Source of the DNA: JBBUX01 sp037445775
GTDB lineage: Bacteria; Actinomycetota; Coriobacteriia; Anaerosomatales; PHET01
Direction: 5' to 3'
NCBI GenBank assembly: GCA_037445775.1
Contig: JBBIJX010000026.1
Span: forward strand, 1-22,148
DNA length: 22,148 nucleotides
Shown piece after piece: positions 1-8,137 of this stretch. A program made the translations under genes and the position numbers. The notes below the pieces were generated by a model. The model saw only the letters and a program-made list of their open reading frames with translations, had not been told where the DNA came from and ran no database searches. Within the stretch, counting starts at the first letter, position 1; each line of letters opens with the position of its first letter.

Positions 1-1885
1 CCGCAAGCACGTGCGAGACATCGTGGCGCAGGTCATCGAAGAACTCCGACAGGCTGCTCGGCACGCGGCAGAGCACGAGCTTGGATGCGGCGGGCGTACC
101 TGCGAGGCGATCCTCGAAGAGATCAAACGCCGAAGAGGACGTGCAGACGAGGTGGTCGAAGTGCGCGGCCATGAACGAGGCCGGTGAGGCCGCCGGATCG
201 TTCACACGGGCCTCATCGAGGAAGACGATCTTCGTGGCGAACGGGGTGTGGGCGAAGATGAGGTGCCACACGCTCGCTCGGCCGCTCAGGTCGACAGCCA
301 CATCGAAGCGCACGTCGCCGAAGAACTCGGCACGCCACGCGCGGGCGGCCTCGGGCGAACAATATCGCGATGCCGGGTGGACTCCCGTCTGCGCGAGCGA
401 GCGGTCTACGATGTTGTGTGCCGGGCTCGCGGCGCGGTAGAAGACCTTGATCTTCGGGTGCAGCTTCGTGAGGTAGTACTCGTCGCGGCTCTTCGGGGAG
501 CCGTCGAAGAGCATGACGATGTCGACCGCGTCGAAGTCGAGATCGGAGAGCGCGTGGATGACGCGCGCGTTGCCTGCGTCGAGCAAACCCGCATAGACGA
601 GCACGCGCGTGCGCGCGGTGTCCTCCGTGCGGTAAGCGTACTCGAGCTGTCTGCCGTGGAAGACGATGTCGATGACACGCCTCGCACACCGTCCGTCCTC
701 GTTCGCGCACCACCGCTCGATCGCTTGCTCGTGGCGCTCACGGAAGCGCTCGGTGACCGCGCCGATGTCGCGGATGGCGGCGTTGACCTCATCGGCCGTG
801 TAGCAGAGCGGACCGGGCATCTCGGTGTCCATGTCGAAGTACGTGCCGCGAGTGCGCTCGTACTCGGCGCGGTCGAAGACGAAGTGGATGATAGGCCGAC
901 GCAGGCTCAGAAAGTCGAAGAAGATCGATGAGTAGTCGGTGACCAGGATGTCGATGCCGGCCAGAAGCTCATTCGTCTCGAACCAGTCCGGGATGTTCAC
1001 CATGTGCGCAAGCGCGGGATTGCCCTTCACGAACGCATACGTCTTGTCGTGGACCTTCAACAGCAGTTCATGGCCTTCGGGCATACCCTCTGCGAGGCGT
1101 TCTATGTTCTCGACGATCGCGTCGGTGATGTCGATCGCCGAGCCAACCTCGCCTCGCCATGTGGGCGCGTACAGCACGAACGTCTTGGCCGGGTCGATTC
1201 CCAACAGCTCGCCCAAGTACGCCTTCATCCGGACGCGGTCGGTGTTGAGGGTCAGGTCGGTTCGCGGGTAGCCGCCTTCGATGACGTGCCCCGGAAAGAG
1301 CGAGCGCACGTCACACGAGTCGAGCATCACGTCGGACGTGAAGCGGTTCGGCATGACGAGGTAGTCGGTCTGCAGGTAGTTACGCGTCGTGTTCTTGTAC
1401 TGGCCCATCGAACCGTACTGGTCCTTGCCGAGCGTCTTGAGGGGCACGCCGTGCCAAGTGCTGATGTGTACCTGCTCGGGACGCTTCACGAAGTAGTAGT
1501 GGAACGTCTTGTTGTTCACGAGGTGCTTCGCGCTCGCAAGGTGCTTGAGATACCCCTTCGACCCGCGTGCATGGAACTCGACGTTCGGCATGCGGCGGTA
1601 CTTCTCAAGCATGCGGTTACCGGGATCGGAGAGGTCGTTGAGCGTCCAGACGTAACGGTATCCCGCGAACTCGGGGTCCTCCAGCATCGCGAGGAAGATC
1701 GCGTACGGGTTACACGAGATTCGCGCCCCGTGGTACGCCTCGAAGAGCACGGTCTTCTCCGCGATGGGTAGCCTCGATCGGAACCGCTCGTAGCGCGCCA
1801 CGGTGCGATAGCTGCCCGAGCGCAGGTACAGCGCCCAGGAGCGCAGCCGCTCCACGAGCCGAGTCTTGATTCCCTCTACCGTCAT
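1..1885 (-). CDS. CDP-glycerol glycerophosphotransferase family protein, C-terminus cut by window edge
   Basis: The frame stays open from the ATG to the window edge, giving 628 residues. Residues about 45-395 match the CDP-glycerol:poly(glycerophosphate) glycerophosphotransferase family (TagF/TarL-like, Glyphos_transf). Visible motifs are STWHGVPLKTLG (His145), GGYPRTDL (204-211), YAPTWRG (239-245) and VTDYSS (315-320). Family members move glycerol- or ribitol-phosphate from the CDP carrier onto teichoic-acid-like polymers or glycans at the inner membrane face. Residues about 425-628 form a second Rossmann-like region, beginning RVLVYAGLLDAGNARV, that resembles the N-terminal half of a GT4-type glycosyltransferase; it is truncated here, so this is tentative. 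The ATG is preceded by a GAAAGG-type site. It lies 102 bases downstream of the deacetylase on the same strand, so envelope polymer synthesis is a reasonable joint theme. The exact acceptor cannot be told. Confidence 0.88.
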   Translation of the reverse strand, partial: MTVEGIKTRLVERLRSWALYLRSGSYRTVARYERFRSRLPIAEKTVLFEAYHGARISCNPYAIFLAMLEDPEFAGYRYVWTLNDLSDPGNRMLEKYRRMPNVEFHARGSKGYLKHLASAKHLVNNKTFHYYFVKRPEQVHISTWHGVPLKTLGKDQYGSMGQYKNTTRNYLQTDYLVMPNRFTSDVMLDSCDVRSLFPGHVIEGGYPRTDLTLNTDRVRMKAYLGELLGIDPAKTFVLYAPTWRGEVGSAIDITDAIVENIERLAEGMPEGHELLLKVHDKTYAFVKGNPALAHMVNIPDWFETNELLAGIDILVTDYSSIFFDFLSLRRPIIHFVFDRAEYERTRGTYFDMDTEMPGPLCYTADEVNAAIRDIGAVTERFRERHEQAIERWCANEDGRCARRVIDIVFHGRQLEYAYRTEDTARTRVLVYAGLLDAGNARVIHALSDLDFDAVDIVMLFDGSPKSRDEYYLTKLHPKIKVFYRAASPAHNIVDRSLAQTGVHPASRYCSPEAARAWRAEFFGDVRFDVAVDLSGRASVWHLIFAHTPFATKIVFLDEARVNDPAASPASFMAAHFDHLVCTSSSAFDLFEDRLAGTPAASKLVLCRVPSSLSEFFDDLRHDVSHVLA

Positions 1886-1987
1886 TCGCGCCTTTCGGAC
1901 CGGTGGCGTGTTCAAGAGATTGTGGAAAGTCCGCGACCGCAGACCTCCATATCGTAGCCGCACCGTTCCCTTCGTGCACCGGTTGCA

Positions 1988-2704
1988 CTACCGCCGTGCC
2001 CTGCGGTGGAGCTCGCTCAACGTGACGACGTCGATGCCTCGATCACGCATGGCCGACAGATAGAGCGGCAGGGCCTCGATGGTCCGAGACCGGTCCGTAC
2101 GGCCGTCGTGCGCGAGCACGATGTCGCCTTCTCGCGTCTCTACCGCGAGCGTCGACGCCGCATGCCACCCCGACACGAAGCGCGCTCGCTCGATGCACCT
2201 GGTCCAAGTCGCGACGCGCATGCCTCGGCGCTCGGCGGCCTCGAGCTGCGCATAGGTCAGCTGCTTGCGAGGCGGGCGGTACCACTGCGGCTTGATCCCG
2301 TACCCCGAGAGGACCGTCAAGCACTCATCCATCTGCCGCGCGATTTCGATCGCGTCGATCCGCTCGACGTGCGGATGCGTGTGGGTGTGATGCGCTACCT
2401 CATGGCCCTCGTCGAGCATGCGCGCGATGAGTTCGGGGTGCCGTTTCGCGCTCTCTCCTACCACGAAGAACGTCGCTCGGGCGCCGTGCTCGGCAAGCGT
2501 GTCGAGGACGTGTGGCGTGTACCGGGGATCGGGGCCGTCATCGAACGTGAGTGCCACCGCACCGCGCGCCTGCGGGACGGATTCGGTCACACCGTCAGCC
2601 TGGTCGACGAACGACGCGCTTGTGGTGAACACCACGAGGATGGCCGCGACCACGGCGCTGACACGCAGGTGACGGCTCGCGATGTGCGTTAGGCGTCCGC
2701 TCAC
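1988..2704 (-). CDS. Exported NodB-type polysaccharide deacetylase
   Basis: 238 residues from a GTG start. An N-terminal hydrophobic segment (about residues 14-32) is a signal peptide or anchor, placing the enzyme outside the membrane. The NodB domain follows: motif 1 TFDDGP (Asp55, Asp56), metal-binding motif 2 HTHTH (His106, His110), motif 3 RPPR, and motif 5 IVLAHDG. The usual Asp/Trp of motif 4 is poorly conserved (ATWTRCIERAR). The family removes N- or O-acetyl groups from peptidoglycan, chitooligosaccharides or other glycans with a divalent metal; the substrate is not predictable. The frame is open to an ATG at 2818, but that extension is arginine/glycine-rich and not signal-like, so the GTG just before the hydrophobic segment is preferred. 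That GTG lacks a strong ribosome site and overlaps the stop of a short upstream ORF (GTGA), suggesting coupled translation. Confidence 0.88.
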   Translation of the reverse strand: MSGRLTHIASRHLRVSAVVAAILVVFTTSASFVDQADGVTESVPQARGAVALTFDDGPDPRYTPHVLDTLAEHGARATFFVVGESAKRHPELIARMLDEGHEVAHHTHTHPHVERIDAIEIARQMDECLTVLSGYGIKPQWYRPPRKQLTYAQLEAAERRGMRVATWTRCIERARFVSGWHAASTLAVETREGDIVLAHDGRTDRSRTIEALPLYLSAMRDRGIDVVTLSELHRRARR

Positions 2705-2781
2705 CCGACCGCCGTCGCCGTGCGGTACGGGGACGAGTAGAGGCTCGCGGTCGCGATGCCCTTGTCTTGTTCCGGACTCAT
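2701..2781 (-). CDS. Possible 26-residue leader ORF upstream of the deacetylase
   Basis: A short frame starting MSPEQDKG and ending TATAVG has a G-rich stretch (GGGGG) about 6 bases before its ATG; a second in-frame ATG lies two codons earlier at 2787. Its TGA overlaps the GTG start of the deacetylase in a GTGA junction, a common arrangement for translational coupling. The deacetylase start has no good ribosome site of its own, which supports a coupling role. The peptide is hydrophilic and has no recognisable domain. It could also be a chance frame in high-GC DNA. Confidence 0.3.
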   Translation of the reverse strand: MSPEQDKGIATASLYSSPYRTATAVG

Positions 2782-2809
2782 GACCATCCCCCCGACTCCG
2801 ACCCGGACC

Positions 2810-2843
2810 GGCGCCCACCGCGCGGCTAAGCCGGCGGTGCGCC
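2810..2843 (-). terminator. Hairpin over the stop codon of the seven-helix protein gene
   Basis: GGCGC (2810-2814) pairs with GCGCC (2839-2843), ACCGC (2817-2821) with GCGGT (2834-2838), and the inner CGGC (2823-2826) with GCCG (2830-2833). Two bases bulge on one side. The TAG of the membrane protein gene lies within it. No U-tract follows, so it may be a weak terminator or a 3'-end stabiliser rather than a classical intrinsic terminator. Confidence 0.4.
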
Positions 2844-3587
2844 AGTCATTTCGCGCTCCGCTCTGCCTCGCTCGATCGCCGCCTTGGCCCCCTTCTCGAG
2901 CGTCCCGGCCATCAGGAAGCCCGCGAGCAGCGCGGCCGATGCGACCATCTCGGCGAGATAGAGCCCCCGCGTCTCGCCGGCCCTTGCCATGCTGCCTGCA
3001 GCGGCGATGATGAGCGTGCCTATGATGATGAGCACGTTCGCCCACGAGCGATAGCGGAATTCGACCTTGGGCCAGAACTTCACCACGCTGTATGCGCTTC
3101 CGCCGAGCAGGATGAGCGTCCCGGGGATGTTGAACGGGAGTGACATGATGCGCGGGAACTCGCCAGACGGCCCGAGTGCCTGGCCGCCCACCACGATGCC
3201 CGGCACGAGTCTGGTCATGTCGAGTTCGACCGTGAAGGTCCCGTATAGGAACACCGCGAGCAACGCCAGGTTGATGGTGACGTACACGTCGCCCCAGAAC
3301 CGATCGCGCGAGATCAGGTAGAGCGTTCCGCTGCCCAGGAAGCCGACGAGCGACGCTGCAAGCACGATGTAGATGCGGTACACGGTCGGGTCCCAATGCT
3401 GCGCGTACTCGCTGACGGCCTCCATCGCCGCAGCTACCGCATAGAAGAGGAACCCTACGGCCCACATGAGCTGATGCATCTTGCGACGCGTCAGGTACTG
3501 CCGCACCAGGAGCCCCGTGAAGGCGAAGCCCAAGGCGGCCGTGGCCGCTGGCCACCACCATCCGCCCCAGAAGTCAGCACCGCTCAT
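2826..3587 (-). CDS. Seven-transmembrane-helix protein of unknown function
   Basis: 253 residues; not recognised with certainty. Hydrophobic segments fall near residues 9-27, 38-58, 69-92, 98-116, 150-167, 184-200 and 212-230, giving seven predicted helices. A Trp-rich N-terminus (FWGGWWWP) and a charged cytoplasmic-type tail (EKGAKAAIERGRAERE) are visible. The layout recalls the seven-helix sensor regions at the N-terminus of some histidine kinases, but no kinase or output domain follows. The start is well supported: GGAGG lies 7 bases before the ATG. Upstream, TTATAG (minus strand, 3630-3635) could be a -10 box, without a clear -35. The deacetylase gene follows after 121 bases on the same strand. 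Confidence 0.75.
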   Translation of the reverse strand: MSGADFWGGWWWPAATAALGFAFTGLLVRQYLTRRKMHQLMWAVGFLFYAVAAAMEAVSEYAQHWDPTVYRIYIVLAASLVGFLGSGTLYLISRDRFWGDVYVTINLALLAVFLYGTFTVELDMTRLVPGIVVGGQALGPSGEFPRIMSLPFNIPGTLILLGGSAYSVVKFWPKVEFRYRSWANVLIIIGTLIIAAAGSMARAGETRGLYLAEMVASAALLAGFLMAGTLEKGAKAAIERGRAEREMTGAPPA

Positions 3588-3708
3588 CGAGAACCTCCAT
3601 CGGTCGACCCTGACGACTCCCGTGAGCCACTATAACGCTCCGGCGCCGCCACAGGAGTATCAGACCCGCAGGTAGAGCTGCCACCAGGGGCGCAGCGCGG
3701 GATGCACG

Positions 3709-3738
3709 GATGCCCACCCCCTTTCGGGAGCGGGCATC
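3709..3738 (-). terminator. Hairpin downstream of tRNA-Ser(CGA)
   Basis: A 13-bp stem with one or two G-T pairs: on the minus strand GATGCCCGCTCCC, loop GAAA, GGGGGTGGGCATC. It begins 13 bases after the tRNA 3' end. There is no U-tract. It probably ends the tRNA transcript. Confidence 0.65.
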
Positions 3739-3750
3739 GTCATATCCTTC

Positions 3751-3843
3751 TGGCGGAGAGGGAGGGATTCGAACCCTCGTAGCCGGGGTTGCCGGCTAAA
3801 CGGTTTTCGAGACCGCCGCATTCAACCACTCTGCCACCTCTCC
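3751..3843 (-). tRNA. tRNA-Ser(CGA)
   Basis: Read on the minus strand: acceptor GGAGAGG pairs with CCTCTCC, followed by discriminator G and an encoded CCA. The anticodon stem-loop shows CTCGAAA, giving anticodon CGA for UCG codons. A long variable arm (about GCCGG/CCGGC) is typical of type II serine tRNAs. The T-arm is GAGGG-TTCGAAT-CCCTC. Confidence 0.96.
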
Positions 3844-3885
3844 GCGGTGGCGCGACTCCGCATCGCGTGCGGGGCGCAGGTTCGC

Positions 3886-3914
3886 AGTATAACGAGGCGC
3901 TGGTGCCGCAACAA
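3886..3914 (-). promoter_or_regulatory. Promoter of tRNA-Ser(CGA)
   Basis: On the minus strand, TTGTTG (3909-3914) and TATACT (3886-3891) are separated by 17 bases. This places a start near 3879, about 36 bases before the mature tRNA 5' end. Good match to a primary sigma-factor promoter. Confidence 0.65.
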
Positions 3915-3945
3915 TCGCTTCCCCGCCCGCGGGACCGTCGGCGGT

Positions 3946-5274
3946 TCACCCCTTGCGTGCATCGGGAGTCGACGGCGCCGGACGCCGCCCCAGCGCCGCG
4001 CTCTTGACCGTGATCACCCGCTCGCGCCGGTTCATCGCCATGAGTCCCCAGAGCCACCGCGCTGTGACTTCGATCTTGGCGAAGAGTCCCTCCACGTACC
4101 ACGCGTGCAGAATCGCCCAAAGCACCGAACCCGGGAAGCCGGAGAGGCGCACCGCACCGAACGCATCGGCCACAGCGTTGCCTCGCCCGATCTGCGCCAT
4201 CATCCCCTTGTTGAAGTAGGAGAACGGGCCCGGGTCCTTCCCGAGCCCGAGGTCGTGCAGGATCACCTTGCCCACGTGCTTGCCCTCCTGCATCGCGGGC
4301 TGGGCGACCATGGGGAGGTCACCTTGGTTCGCGGCGTCGCCTAGCACGAAGATCTCCGGATGGCCGGGCACCCGGCAGTGCTCGTCGACGTGGATGCGGC
4401 CATAGCGGTCGGTCTTTGCGCCGGTCGTCGCGGCGAGCGCATCGATGATCGCCGTGGCCCGCATGCCCGCTGCCCATAGGACCATCTTTGCCTCGATGCG
4501 CGATCGGCCCTCCTGACATTCGATCTCGACGTAGTCCTCACCGATGTCCACGACCCGCGTGTCGAGCAGCACCTCGACCTTCTCTTCCCTGAGTGCTCTC
4601 AGCGCTGCGTCCTGCAACTTCGGGTGGAACGACCCCAGCACGTGCGGCGCCGCATCGATGAGCACGATGCGCGTCTTGGAAGGGTCGAACTTGCGAAAGT
4701 CCCGGCGCAGCACGTTGCGCGTGAGCTGGGCGATCGCACCGGCCATCTCGACGCCGGTAGGGCCGGCGCCCACGATTGCGAACGTCGTCCACTTCGCGAG
4801 CTTGTCCGGGTCGTCCTCAAGCTCGGCGATCTCGAGCGAGCTCAAGATGCGGCTGCGGAGCCACACCGCGTCGTCGATCGTCTTCAGGGTGGCCACATTG
4901 CGCGCGTACTCGTCGTGGCCGAAGTAATCGGTCCGGACTCCCGGGGCGAGCACGAGGATGTCGTAGTCGAAACACTCCTCGGGACCGTCCGGACGAACGA
5001 GCACGACCTCGCGCTTGTCTGGCCTGACGCTCGTCACGGTGCCGAGAACGACGCGTGCGTTCGGCTGGTGCCTGAGCATGCCGCGAAGCGACGGGGCGAC
5101 CTGCCCCGGCGAGAGTACGCCCACGGCTACCTGGTACATCATCGCTTGGTACAGCTGGTGGTTCGCCTTGTCGATGACAGTGATGTCCACCGGCGCGCGA
5201 CGCAGCTTCGTCGCGGCATACATGCCGCCCAGCCCACCACCCACGATCACCACTCGCGTGCGTCGCTCGGTCAC
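3946..5274 (-). CDS. ndh: Type II NADH dehydrogenase (FAD-dependent NADH:quinone oxidoreductase)
   Basis: 442 residues from a GTG start preceded by GAGGG. It would pass electrons from NADH to the quinone pool without proton pumping, bound peripherally to the inner membrane face. Domains: N-terminal FAD-binding Rossmann motif GGGLGG (12-17), a second dinucleotide (NADH) motif VGAGPTGVEMAG (168-179), the FAD motif FVLGDAAN (309-316), and the family motif QPAMQEGKHVG (325-335). The C-terminal region (about 380-425), rich in Trp, Leu and basic residues, fits the amphipathic membrane-binding part. Length is typical for NDH-2. A longer frame from an ATG at 5343 adds a non-conserved Arg-rich stretch and abuts the previous gene's stop, so it is not preferred. 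It lies 69 bases downstream of the YCF48-repeat gene and may be co-transcribed. A sulfide:quinone reductase is a less likely alternative, as the expected catalytic cysteines are not evident. Confidence 0.9.
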   Translation of the reverse strand: MTERRTRVVIVGGGLGGMYAATKLRRAPVDITVIDKANHQLYQAMMYQVAVGVLSPGQVAPSLRGMLRHQPNARVVLGTVTSVRPDKREVVLVRPDGPEECFDYDILVLAPGVRTDYFGHDEYARNVATLKTIDDAVWLRSRILSSLEIAELEDDPDKLAKWTTFAIVGAGPTGVEMAGAIAQLTRNVLRRDFRKFDPSKTRIVLIDAAPHVLGSFHPKLQDAALRALREEKVEVLLDTRVVDIGEDYVEIECQEGRSRIEAKMVLWAAGMRATAIIDALAATTGAKTDRYGRIHVDEHCRVPGHPEIFVLGDAANQGDLPMVAQPAMQEGKHVGKVILHDLGLGKDPGPFSYFNKGMMAQIGRGNAVADAFGAVRLSGFPGSVLWAILHAWYVEGLFAKIEVTARWLWGLMAMNRRERVITVKSAALGRRPAPSTPDARKG

Positions 5275-5324
5275 GTGTCCCTCGTCTCCGTGGCTTACTC
5301 GGGCACGTTGTCTATTCCCAGGCG

Positions 5325-5341
5325 GCCGCACACGCTGCGGC
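5325..5341 (-). terminator. Small hairpin between the YCF48-repeat gene and ndh
   Basis: GCCGCA (5325-5330) and TGCGGC (5336-5341) form a 6-bp stem with a 5-base loop, three bases past the stop of the upstream gene on the minus strand. No U-tract follows. It is weak and may only lower read-through into ndh. Confidence 0.3.
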
Positions 5342-5343
5342 AC

Positions 5344-7938
5344 TTACGGTATCTGCACGGTGCGCCACGCGGAGTACGAACGCGCGTGGGCGGAATCCGC
5401 GTGCGTGGCGCGGATGCGCCACCTGCCCTTCGGCAGCTTGAGGTCGACGTGGTAGCGCCCGGACGAGCTTGTCACGTAGACCTGCGTCGCGGTGCGTGTC
5501 GCGTAGGGGACGTACGCTCCCGACGACGTCTGGCGCTGCACCTCGACCTTCGTCGCGTTGCCCGCGCGATGTCCCGGCTTGATGGAGCCTGACGCGCGGA
5601 ACGCCACCGAGGGCCGGATCGTCGACGGCACCGCCGGCGTGCCGAGCGCCGCCTTCACGCGAACCGCGCGGCGCTCCGACGTTGCCTCCGGGTACGTCGA
5701 GTCGCCCGCGAACCGCAGCCGGTAAGTGCGTCCCGTCGACGGAGCGCGGACCGCACGATACGTCTCGGACGCAGCATCGTAGGACGCCAGGCCGTCGGCG
5801 GTCCAGGTGATGCCGCCGTCGCGCGAGTATTCGACACGCACCGTGCGCCCCGGCACGCTCGCATCGCGGACGACGAGGCGCCCCGCGATCGTGACCTTGG
5901 AGCCGAACGTGAGCGCAGTCGGCGACACGCTGAGCCCGTCGAACCGCGTCCGCGGCCTGAGCGAGAGAATCGCGCCGCCCTCGCCTACGATCCACGCGTC
6001 GTCAGCGGAGACCGCGTCGACGTCCCAGACCTCCCCGGGCACAGCAGCGTCCACGTAGCCGCCCTTCGATGGCAACGTCCAAGTGGCACCGCCGTCGTTC
6101 GTCTCGAGGACCGTGAAGCTCGCCCGCGCGCGCGACTGTGGATCGCGCTGCACGTAGCCGGTCACCCAGCCGGTTCGGCCGTCGTCGAGGAAGCGCACCG
6201 AGCGAAGGCCGCGCGCGCTTGTCTGGAGCCGCTGCCACGTGGCGCCCCCGTCGGTCGTCCTCGACACGCCACCGAACGAATCGACGCACCAGCCGCGGTC
6301 CTCATCGACGAAGTCGACGTCATTGATCGAGCCGCCGCTGCGCGTCACCGGCATCTTCTCCCAGTTCTCACCCCCGTCGACGGTCCTGAGCAGGGTGTCG
6401 CCGGAGCCGCACGCCCATCCGTTCGTCTCGCTCGTGAAGTCCACGCCCCAGAGAGCCTCGAACGTGCCGGACGTCTGCGTCGTCCACGTGCTGCCGGCGT
6501 CCGTGGTCGCCCTGATGCGGCCGTTCTGGCCCACCATCCAGCCGGTCGCCTCGTCGACGAACGCGAGTGCCGTACCGCCCTTGCCGGAGTCAAGCAGCTC
6601 CCAGTTCGCGCCGCCGTCCGTGGTGCGCGCGACGTGCGCGCCGCCGATGTTGTCGCCCGCGACCCACCCGCGTTCCGCGTCGATGAAGAAGACGTCCTCG
6701 AAGACCCTCTCAACCGGCAGAGCCTGAGAGGACCAGCTCACCCCTCCGTCACCCGTGGCAAGCACGATTCCCGGAGGGCCGACAGCCCAGCCCTTCGCAG
6801 CGTCCACGAAATCGACTGCGGCGAGCCGGCTCGTGGTGAGCGCAGGCGTGCGCACGTTGTGATACGTGGCGCCGGCGTCGTTCGTCGCCTTCACCCAGCT
6901 GCCGGGTACGTCGAGCCTGACGCCGGAGCTGATGTTGAACATCTGGTGCGGCTGATAACGGGCGTTGTAGTCCGGCTCCCCGACCGCGGTCCACGTGTCC
7001 GGTGCGCTCCCCGACACGTGATACATCCGGCCGTTCTCGGCCCGCGCCCACGCGGCGCCCGGGACCGCCAAGAGCTGCGTGAAGTACATGTCCGGCTCGA
7101 CCGCGGCGGTCGTCCACGTCGACCCGTAGTCCGCGGTCCGATAGATGCGCTCTCCGGAGCCCATCGCGTAGCTCGCGTCGGAGCCGAGCGCGTAGCCCGC
7201 GCCGCCGACCTGCATGACGATGTCGCGCACCTGCTGGTCGCTGTCGCCTGCGCGCAAGCCGCGGCGAACCATCCAACCCGCCCCGGTGTTCCTGAGCCAG
7301 ACGCTCCCGTTCGAGATCACCCACATGTCGGTCGCGGATGTCCCGCCGATCTTGGACGCGTACTGAAGGGCCGGCGGCAGACTCACCGGCGTCCACGTGC
7401 GCCCGCCGGTCGTTGTCCGCGCCATCACGGGGCCGGACAGTCCGAAGACGCTCCGCCGTTGACCCACGACCCAAGCCTTAGACGGATCCTCCGGAGCGAT
7501 GAAGACGTCGGTGAAGTCGACTTCGACACCGAATGCGGCCGCCTCGGGCTCGCGCCACGTCGCCCCGTCAGTCGTGTAGAGGGTCGCGCCGTCCTCGCCC
7601 ACTGCGATGCCGCGCGTGACGAGCGGCAAGCCGGCCTCGACGACGCTGATCGCGACGAGATCGCTGTCGCCGACCGCGCCTGCGGTCGCGACCGTCCAGT
7701 TCGCGCCGTTATCGAGGGTCCGAAGGATCGTCCCGCGCGAACCGGCGAGCCAGCCGCGCGAGGTGCTCGTGAAGCAGAGGTCCGTCATGGTGACGCCAGT
7801 GGGCAGTGGGGCACGCCACCGCCACAGATCGAAGAGGGCGGGGCCACGCTGTTCGGTCGTCGCGACCGCGAAGACGGTCGTCGTGGATATCGCGAACGCT
7901 GCCACCAACGCCAGGGTGAACGTGACTGTCCTTCTCAT
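5344..7938 (-). CDS. Exported YCF48/BNR-type beta-propeller protein with C-terminal Ig-like domains
   Basis: 864 residues. The ATG is preceded by GGGAGG; an upstream ATG at 7968 lacks a signal and is rejected. A signal peptide spans about residues 1-27 (MRRTVTF...TTTVFAVA). Residues about 45-655 contain roughly 14 repeats of the form GWxxGxxGxIxxTxDGGxxW, as in Ycf48/HCF136 and photosynthesis-system stability repeats, here in a non-photosynthetic context. Fourteen repeats would fit two seven-bladed propellers. Residues about 660-763 and 765-864 look like two beta-sandwich domains, with FGSKVTIAGRL opening the first and RYHVDLKLPKGRWRIRA in the second. No LPXTG motif or terminal membrane helix is seen, so it is probably secreted or non-covalently held at the surface. 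The ligand or partner is unknown. A good promoter lies 65 bases upstream. Confidence 0.88.
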   Translation of the reverse strand: MRRTVTFTLALVAAFAISTTTVFAVATTEQRGPALFDLWRWRAPLPTGVTMTDLCFTSTSRGWLAGSRGTILRTLDNGANWTVATAGAVGDSDLVAISVVEAGLPLVTRGIAVGEDGATLYTTDGATWREPEAAAFGVEVDFTDVFIAPEDPSKAWVVGQRRSVFGLSGPVMARTTTGGRTWTPVSLPPALQYASKIGGTSATDMWVISNGSVWLRNTGAGWMVRRGLRAGDSDQQVRDIVMQVGGAGYALGSDASYAMGSGERIYRTADYGSTWTTAAVEPDMYFTQLLAVPGAAWARAENGRMYHVSGSAPDTWTAVGEPDYNARYQPHQMFNISSGVRLDVPGSWVKATNDAGATYHNVRTPALTTSRLAAVDFVDAAKGWAVGPPGIVLATGDGGVSWSSQALPVERVFEDVFFIDAERGWVAGDNIGGAHVARTTDGGANWELLDSGKGGTALAFVDEATGWMVGQNGRIRATTDAGSTWTTQTSGTFEALWGVDFTSETNGWACGSGDTLLRTVDGGENWEKMPVTRSGGSINDVDFVDEDRGWCVDSFGGVSRTTDGGATWQRLQTSARGLRSVRFLDDGRTGWVTGYVQRDPQSRARASFTVLETNDGGATWTLPSKGGYVDAAVPGEVWDVDAVSADDAWIVGEGGAILSLRPRTRFDGLSVSPTALTFGSKVTIAGRLVVRDASVPGRTVRVEYSRDGGITWTADGLASYDAASETYRAVRAPSTGRTYRLRFAGDSTYPEATSERRAVRVKAALGTPAVPSTIRPSVAFRASGSIKPGHRAGNATKVEVQRQTSSGAYVPYATRTATQVYVTSSSGRYHVDLKLPKGRWRIRATHADSAHARSYSAWRTVQIP

Positions 7939-8002
7939 GACGCCTCCCGACTCCGGCCGCCGTACCACACCCGCGAGTCTCGTGCATTGCGCGCACCCTC
8001 AG

Positions 8003-8031
8003 AGTATCGACCGTCCTGCGTGTCCGCTCAA
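8003..8031 (-). promoter_or_regulatory. Promoter of the YCF48-repeat gene
   Basis: On the minus strand, TTGAGC (8026-8031) and GATACT (8003-8008) are spaced 17 bases apart. Predicted start near 7996, leaving a 5' leader of about 58 bases before the ATG at 7938. Confidence 0.6.
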
Positions 8032-8098
8032 GTGCGGCAACGGCGAGCAGGAACCCGAGCAAGCCGGTCTGCGCGCGGGCTTGCGGTGACGTTCGGCG

Positions 8099-8104
8099 TA
8101 TACT
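8099..8104 (+). promoter_or_regulatory. Possible -10 box for the RlpA-like gene
   Basis: TATACT, a strong -10 hexamer, lies 48 bases before the ATG at 8152. The nearest TTGCGG (8081-8086) is only 12 bases upstream, too close for a normal -35, so only the -10 is supported. Confidence 0.4.
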
Positions 8105-8137
8105 TGCGACCCGCTCGCTGAACGGCCCGGAAGCCCG

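Noticed and set aside
4624..5592. Plus-strand open frame of 322 codons opposite ndh
   Set aside because: No recognisable motif, biased composition, and it spans the end of two well-supported minus-strand genes.
6634..8121. Long plus-strand open frame (495 codons) opposite the YCF48-repeat gene
   Set aside because: Arg/Pro/His-rich composition without any domain, opposite a clear gene with signal peptide, ribosome site and repeats. Typical antisense shadow in high-GC DNA.
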